Assembly (NCBI GenBank): GCA_018900975.1 | Contig: JAHIFK010000316.1 | Span: forward strand, 1-9,706 | Direction: 5' to 3' | Length of the DNA stretch: 9,706 nucleotides | DNA from: Methanobacteriota archaeon | GTDB taxonomy: Archaea > Halobacteriota > Methanosarcinia > Methanosarcinales > Methanoperedenaceae | In this document: piece by piece, positions 6,681 to 9,706 of the stretch | How the letters are laid out: each line of letters starts with the position of its first letter | How positions within the stretch are numbered: the stretch's first letter is position 1 | Notes under the pieces: generated by a model | Seen by the model: the letters and a program-made list of their open reading frames with translations, nothing else | The model's database searches: none | What the model was told of the DNA's origin: nothing | Made by a program: the position numbers and the translations under genes

Positions 6681-7133
6681 TTGTTAAGAAAAGCAACGAT
6701 CAAAGACGTCGAAAAGATGTGGAAGCTCATAAACAGTTACGCTGATAAGCGCATGATGCTTCCCAGATCACTGAGCGAACTGTATGAGAACCTGAGAGAC
6801 TTTTTTGTTGTCATTGAAGATGATAAAATGGTGGGCTGCGGTGCGCTCCATATAACATGGGAGGACTATGGCGAGATATTATCTCTTGCTGTTGAACCTG
6901 CTCTTGCAAGGAAGGGGATAGGTTCGCAAATCTTGATAGCATGTGAGGGGGAAGCAAGGACTCTTGGATTGAACAAGCTCATCACGCTTACTTATGTTCC
7001 GGAGTTCTTTGAGAAACACGGTTTTGTCAGGGTAAAAAAGAGCACACTGCCCCACAAGATATGGAGCATGTGCATCAAGTGTCCCAAGTTCCCTGAGTGC
7101 GACGAGATACCACTTGTTAAGAAGATAATTTAA
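6681..7133 (+). CDS. GNAT acetyltransferase, short ArgA-like N-acetylglutamate synthase type
   Basis: The protein has 150 residues and the GNAT fold, transferring acetyl from acetyl-CoA to an amine. MLRKATIKDVEKM is the typical first strand and helix. The acetyl-CoA pyrophosphate loop is ARKGIGSQIL (76-85, Q/R-x-x-G-x-G type), following the LSLAVEP strand. EFFEKHGFVRV (108-118) is the usual C-terminal GNAT signature. The cysteine-rich end CIKCPKFPEC (C131, C134, C140) resembles the short archaeal and bacterial ArgA-like proteins (COG1246) that make N-acetylglutamate for arginine synthesis; that role is inferred by resemblance. The start is TTG, with AGAGGA (6667-6672) eight bases upstream; the first in-frame ATG at 6717 would remove the first GNAT strand. 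It follows purB by 51 bases and may be cotranscribed. Confidence 0.85.
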   Translation: MLRKATIKDVEKMWKLINSYADKRMMLPRSLSELYENLRDFFVVIEDDKMVGCGALHITWEDYGEILSLAVEPALARKGIGSQILIACEGEARTLGLNKLITLTYVPEFFEKHGFVRVKKSTLPHKIWSMCIKCPKFPECDEIPLVKKII

Positions 7134-7590
7134 AATACTTCCATTAGTCATCGGTTATGAGAAAAACAGTGGGATGGAACACGGATCGCACGGATACGCA
7201 CGAAATCTTTTTAATTACATTAAAATTTAATAAGTTATAATAATTTTTCAGTATGATATTTCTTAACGCATTTGCCTCACAGGTTATCCTGGGCATGATT
7301 CGGGTATAATCTTGGAAAAGTGCCTTATATCACAAAAACATTTTATTCGTTGAGGAACGAACCAACTAATACCACCAAACCACCATCCTATCCTATCCAA
7401 AAATATTTCTTTTTTTGGTTTGTTCCTCCAAAATTTACCCAATTGTGAACGAATATATCAGGAAATCAAAAAAACAACAATGGTCTTCAGGTCCCATTCA
7501 ATGATCTTATTTCCCATAATAAATACTATTTATCAATACATCAATAATATGATGATATGAGAACCCAATGATATTACAGGAATGACCCTA
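7134..7590. other. Long AT-rich intergenic region
   Basis: About 450 bases without a convincing gene. It holds the word AGTCATCGGTTA (7146-7157, repeated at 8600-8611). A degenerate ACGGAT repeat follows (cacggatcg/cacggatacg, about 7175-7203). It also holds an inverted-repeat structure (7346-7427) and a probable TATA stretch (TAATAAATAC, 7518-7527) for the membrane-protein gene. A T-run at 7206-7210 may help end the GNAT transcript. Confidence 0.5.
7346..7427. repeat. Inverted repeat with two competing hairpins
   Basis: AGGAACGAACCAA (7353-7365) pairs along 13 positions, one of them a G-U wobble, with TTGGTTTGTTCCT (7415-7427). The same left arm also lies in a perfect local hairpin, TTCGTT-gagg-AACGAA (7346-7361), and both cannot form together. 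The roughly 50-base loop is C/A-rich then T-rich. It may be a structured RNA, an attenuator or the remnant of a small mobile element. Confidence 0.45.
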
Positions 7591-8331
7591 ATGAAAAAAT
7601 ACAACTGGCTGCTATTTTTTGTAGGAGCCCTGATACTATCTTCAATACTGCTCTATGTCCTGCATTACCTGATCTTTAGAGATGTGAATCATATTTTCAT
7701 TTATATGATAGGGGATATCGCATTTCTTCCCATCGAGGTCTTACTGGTCACTTTGATAATACATCGCCTGTTGAACATGCAGGAAAGGCGTTCAAAGATG
7801 AACAAATTGAACATGGTCATTGGGGCTTTTTTCAGCAAGGTCGGTACAAGATTATTGACTTATTTATCTGACTGTGACCCAGACTTGGAAAGCATCAGGA
7901 AAGACCTTATTGTCAGTAAGGAATGGGGAGACCCGGAATTCACCAGGATCAATGAACTCCTTAAAGCTTATGATTACGGTGTTGATATGGAGAAGGTCGA
8001 TCTTGAAGGGGTTCGCGAATTCCTTACCGGGAATATGAATTTCATGATCCGGCTCTTAGAAAACCCAGTCCTTCTGGAGCATGAATACTTCACAGAGCTT
8101 CTCTGGGCGGTCTTTCATCTTACTGAGGAATTGAACAACAGGGAGGATATGAAGTCTTTACCGGATACAGATATCGAGCATCTCTCAGGGGATGTCAAAA
8201 GAGCATACGGGCTTCTTGTCAGGGAATGGCTTTTCTATATGAAACATCTGAAAGACAGATATCCCTATCTATTCTCCCTTGCTATGAGAATGAATCCCTT
8301 TGATCAGGAAGCATCAGTGATAATCAAATGA
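7591..8331 (+). CDS. Conserved-type membrane protein of unknown function, two N-terminal helices
   Basis: I cannot name a function. From ATG 7591 the protein has 246 residues. Two hydrophobic segments (about 6-28 and 35-61) form a hairpin anchor, with a basic stretch (QERRSKMNK) after the second. The rest is a charged, mostly helical soluble domain of about 180 residues including KLNMVIGAFFSKVG, and it ends with PYLFSLAMRMNPFDQ. The layout suggests a cytoplasmic domain tethered to the membrane. I have a faint memory of similar uncharacterised proteins in methanogens and some bacteria with this ending, which would make the protein full length. An ATG nine bases earlier (7582) is possible, but AGG at 7578-7580 touches it, while the distance to 7591 is normal. 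The gene has long AT-rich DNA ahead of it, and its stop overlaps the ATG of the next, damaged gene. Confidence 0.8.
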   Translation: MKKYNWLLFFVGALILSSILLYVLHYLIFRDVNHIFIYMIGDIAFLPIEVLLVTLIIHRLLNMQERRSKMNKLNMVIGAFFSKVGTRLLTYLSDCDPDLESIRKDLIVSKEWGDPEFTRINELLKAYDYGVDMEKVDLEGVREFLTGNMNFMIRLLENPVLLEHEYFTELLWAVFHLTEELNNREDMKSLPDTDIEHLSGDVKRAYGLLVREWLFYMKHLKDRYPYLFSLAMRMNPFDQEASVIIK

Positions 8332-8587
8332 GCTTGAAGCATCATGGAAATGCCTTGTTCCAGGAGCATGTCTGGATTGCGGGAACGCGAAAGAATTCAA
8401 AGAGAGGTTCTTTATCCTGACAAGGTGCCCTGAAACAAAGGAAGAGGAGAAGTGGCTTAATGAGACCATGAATAAACAATATGGGGTGGAAAATTATGCA
8501 GTTGGGGTATTCAGTAATAACAGAGGACTTATTGACTCAGCCGTATGCGGCAGGTGTGGGTCATGGAATATCGATTTTGATGCGTAA
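8328..8587 (+). pseudogene. Small zinc-ribbon protein gene, start and body in different frames
   Basis: An ATG at 8328-8330 overlaps the stop of the upstream membrane-protein gene (AAATGAGC). Its own frame stops after 26 codons. The neighbouring frame, open from 8324 to the TAA at 8585-8587, reads like real protein: SWKCLVPGACLDCGN, then KEFKERFFILTRCPET, a lysine/glutamate-rich stretch, YAVGVFSNNRGLIDSAV and CGRCGSWNIDFDA. That frame has no ATG, GTG or TTG before an ATG at 8468. Cys pairs CLDC and CGRC suggest a zinc ribbon. One missing base near 8334-8339 would join the overlapping ATG to this frame and give a protein of about 86 residues. A sequencing error, a true mutation or programmed frameshifting could each explain it. 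No family is recognised. Confidence 0.6.
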
Positions 8588-8942
8588 AACAAATTAGTCA
8601 GTCATCGGTTAAGGAATTTAACATGCTTGCTCAGTACAGTTATTCAAAGAGTTATTAATTTTTATGTTTCTCGCAAGGATTTTCATATCCTGAGTTTGAC
8701 GGAACTTTTATTGCCTATTTCGTCGATCCGCGCCGGGCATTGGGCAGGCAGGGGTTTCCGGCAGCTCCAAGCAAAATTAATTCAGGCTGTCCGGCGCCGC
8801 CGGGGATTCGCTGCGCATGGGGGCGCAGATTTGCATTATTTGAGAGGTTTGCGGTTTTAGCTGGGCAGGGCACCGCGAAGGACGCAAAGATTCGGATTTG
8901 CATCGTTTTTTAGAGATGTTTTTCTTAGAAACTTTTATCTAT
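8588..8942. other. Gene-poor spacer containing repeat copy 1
   Basis: This stretch holds the word AGTCATCGGTTA (8600-8611), about 110 bases of A/T-rich sequence without a credible frame, the GC-rich repeat (8723-8826), and then a degenerate ACCGCGAAGGACGCAAAG stretch (about 8871-8889) of a kind common in archaeal intergenic DNA. Open frames inside the repeat on both strands have proline/arginine-rich translations and no recognisable motif. Confidence 0.5.
8723..8826 (+). repeat. GC-rich dispersed repeat, copy 1
   Basis: This copy is roughly 80 percent identical by eye to 9397-9506, in the same orientation. Shared blocks include CCGCGCCG, GGGGTTT, AATTCAG, CTGTCCGGCGCCG and TGCGCATGGGG. The flanks do not match well, so the boundaries are approximate. 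GCAGC (8761-8765) can pair with GCTGC (8810-8814), in the same place as the 9-bp stem of copy 2. Confidence 0.8.
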
Positions 8943-8965
8943 TCATACGAAAATCATACGTATGA
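8943..8965 (+). promoter_or_regulatory. Palindromic operator at the promoter of the zinc-finger/AbrB-like gene
   Basis: TCATACGTATGA (8954-8965) is a perfect 12-base palindrome six bases before the ATG. A further half-site TCATACG (8943-8949) lies 11 bases upstream in phase, about one helical turn. A CTTTTATCT stretch at about 8931-8939 is a plausible TATA element, so the palindrome would cover the transcription start. This is a typical place for autorepression by an antitoxin-like DNA-binding protein. Confidence 0.55.
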
Positions 8966-8971
8966 GCTGAA

Positions 8972-9370
8972 ATGCTAATACAAAAAATAGTTATGTCACC
9001 TGAAGTCGCTGATAAAATCAAATGTAAACTGGACTCAAAAACCCCGGCATATTGCACGGACTGCCGCATAAAAATGGAACCTGCAAAGCTCGATGTAAAG
9101 AGAGGCGATATAATGATAATGAATGTAAATGCCTATAGATGCCCGAAGTGCGGAAAAGAGCTTTTAGATGTTGAGACTGCATCACGATTAGAGCGGGAGT
9201 TTGCTCTAAGGCATACCGATGAGATAAAGGGCTACGAAGTCAAAATATCCTCGGATGGGAGGAACTACCTGATACGATTCCCGAAAGAGCTTTCCAAAAT
9301 GCTTGCCACTAAAAAATTCGCAAAAATACTGCCTGTGGATGCTGATGAGTTTGTTGTGAAGGTCGTTTGA
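8972..9370 (+). CDS. YgiT-type zinc-finger protein with AbrB/MazE-like tail, possible antitoxin or regulator
   Basis: The protein has 132 residues in two parts. Residues 25-75 form a zinc finger with paired cysteines, CTDC (28-31) and CPKC (57-60), followed by GKELLDVETASRLE, the pattern of YgiT/MqsA-type antitoxin N-domains. Residues about 88-132 (YEVKISSDG, then IRFPKELSKML and KILPVDADEFVVKVV) resemble the swapped-hairpin fold of SpoVT/AbrB/MazE proteins; this second assignment is moderate. YgiT-type proteins usually pair with a small toxin gene, but no toxin frame is seen on either side, so it may be an orphan antitoxin or stand-alone regulator. A palindrome sits directly before the ATG, and two copies of a GC-rich repeat flank the gene. 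The start ATG 8972 gives the full finger domain with a natural N-terminus. Confidence 0.82.
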   Translation: MLIQKIVMSPEVADKIKCKLDSKTPAYCTDCRIKMEPAKLDVKRGDIMIMNVNAYRCPKCGKELLDVETASRLEREFALRHTDEIKGYEVKISSDGRNYLIRFPKELSKMLATKKFAKILPVDADEFVVKVV

Positions 9371-9388
9371 AATATCAGTTTCATTTTT
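9368..9388 (+). terminator. Possible short hairpin plus T-run after the zinc-finger gene
   Basis: TGAAA (9368-9372) pairs with TTTCA (9379-9383) and is followed by five T residues. The stem is only 5 bp and overlaps the stop codon. In archaea the T-run alone could end transcription. Confidence 0.35.
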
Positions 9389-9396
9389 CGATTCCT

Positions 9397-9506
9397 TCGA
9401 CCCGCGCCGTGCATCGGGCTGGCGGGGTTTGCGGCATCCCTATGCAAAAATAATTCAGTCTGTCCGGCGCCGCGCCGCTAGGGATGCGTTGCGCATGGGG
9501 GGCATG
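9397..9506 (+). repeat. GC-rich dispersed repeat, copy 2
   Basis: This is the second copy of the element at 8723-8826, in direct orientation, beginning 26 bases after the stop of the zinc-finger gene. GCATCCCTA (9434-9442) is perfectly complementary to TAGGGATGC (9479-9487), giving a 9-bp stem around a loop that contains the best conserved part. Open frames through it are repeat-derived. Confidence 0.8.
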
Positions 9507-9579
9507 GGAATGTGTGTGGCGGGGGGCGCTGGGAAACCATGTAGCAATAGAAGAGCAGGGCATTTTTTAGACGTTGGGG

Positions 9580-9635
9580 TCAAGGGGTAGAGAACCCTGC
9601 GCCCTTCGAGGGCGCAGATGAATCGTACCCCTTGA
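9580..9635. repeat. Nested inverted repeat (hairpin within hairpin)
   Basis: The outer arms TCAAGGGGTA (9580-9589) and TACCCCTTGA (9626-9635) are a perfect 10-bp match. They enclose an inner 9-bp stem, CTGCGCCCT (9597-9605) with AGGGCGCAG (9609-9617). It could be a structured RNA or a REP-like element. From 9636 to the window edge there is a short open frame with a lysine/glutamate-rich translation but no clear start. Confidence 0.65.
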
Positions 9636-9706
9636 AATAATACTTTCACACACGAAAAACTTGCAGAACGAAAGAAGCAATCAGAACTTAATCGACTCAA
9701 GAAAAC

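Noticed and set aside
7144..7296. Minus-strand frame of 50 codons beginning MPRITCEA
   Set aside because: Its second half is made of the degenerate ACGGAT repeat, it has no recognisable domain, and the base composition is that of intergenic DNA.
8627..8903. Open frames of 77 (plus) and 62 (minus) codons across the first GC-rich repeat
   Set aside because: The minus-strand translations of the two repeat copies share a short PHAQRIP stretch only because the DNA is repeated. The frames differ in start, end and length and show no family features.
9381..9700. Overlapping minus-strand frames of 60 and 81 codons
   Set aside because: They run through the second repeat copy and the nested hairpin, with low-complexity translations.
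9635..9706. Possible beginning of a lysine/glutamate-rich protein at the right edge (THEKLAERKKQ in one frame)
   Set aside because: The frame follows a stop and has no start codon, and another frame is also open. Too little sequence remains to support a gene.

Overview
The window looks like chromosomal DNA of an anaerobic methane-cycling archaeon. The evidence is an F420H2:NADP oxidoreductase, a short ArgA-type acetyltransferase, a COG2100-like radical SAM protein, an AglJ-like glycosyltransferase, and archaeal TATA boxes about 25-30 bases ahead of several start codons, which implies leaderless mRNAs. A MenG/UbiE-type quinone methyltransferase beside these genes would fit a Methanosarcinales-related lineage such as Candidatus Methanoperedens or its relatives. 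That placement is inference, because no rRNA or marker tree is available here.

Left part (1-5038), all on the minus strand. Reading in the direction of transcription, the order is a MenG/UbiE methyltransferase, then a tightly overlapping trio (family 2 glycosyltransferase, npdG, endonuclease III-like DNA glycosylase), then a radical SAM protein of unknown function, then the first 214 codons of glutamine synthetase. The trio is joined by two 4-base ATGA stop/start overlaps and probably makes one transcript. The radical SAM gene, the glycosyltransferase and glnA each have their own TATA candidate. The 3' end of the glycosylase gene is built from a dense cluster of perfect hairpins (about 1884-2066) that appears to be inserted into a short dispersed repeat.

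Middle (5039-7133). A divergent intergenic region carries three 10-bp tandem units and the purB promoter. It is followed by complete purB (adenylosuccinate lyase) and a GNAT acetyltransferase with a TTG start, both on the plus strand.

Right part (7134-9706). This is accessory in character: AT-rich spacers, a two-helix membrane protein of unknown function, and a small zinc-ribbon gene whose overlapping start and body are in different frames. Further right is a small protein with a YgiT-type zinc finger and an AbrB/MazE-like tail, with a palindromic operator at its promoter and two copies of a roughly 105-bp GC-rich repeat on either side. A nested hairpin lies near the right edge. The hairpin cluster, the GC-rich repeats, the CGCAGAT-type short repeats and the nested hairpin show that this genome carries several non-coding repeat families. 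No complete transposase, tRNA, rRNA or CRISPR array is visible.
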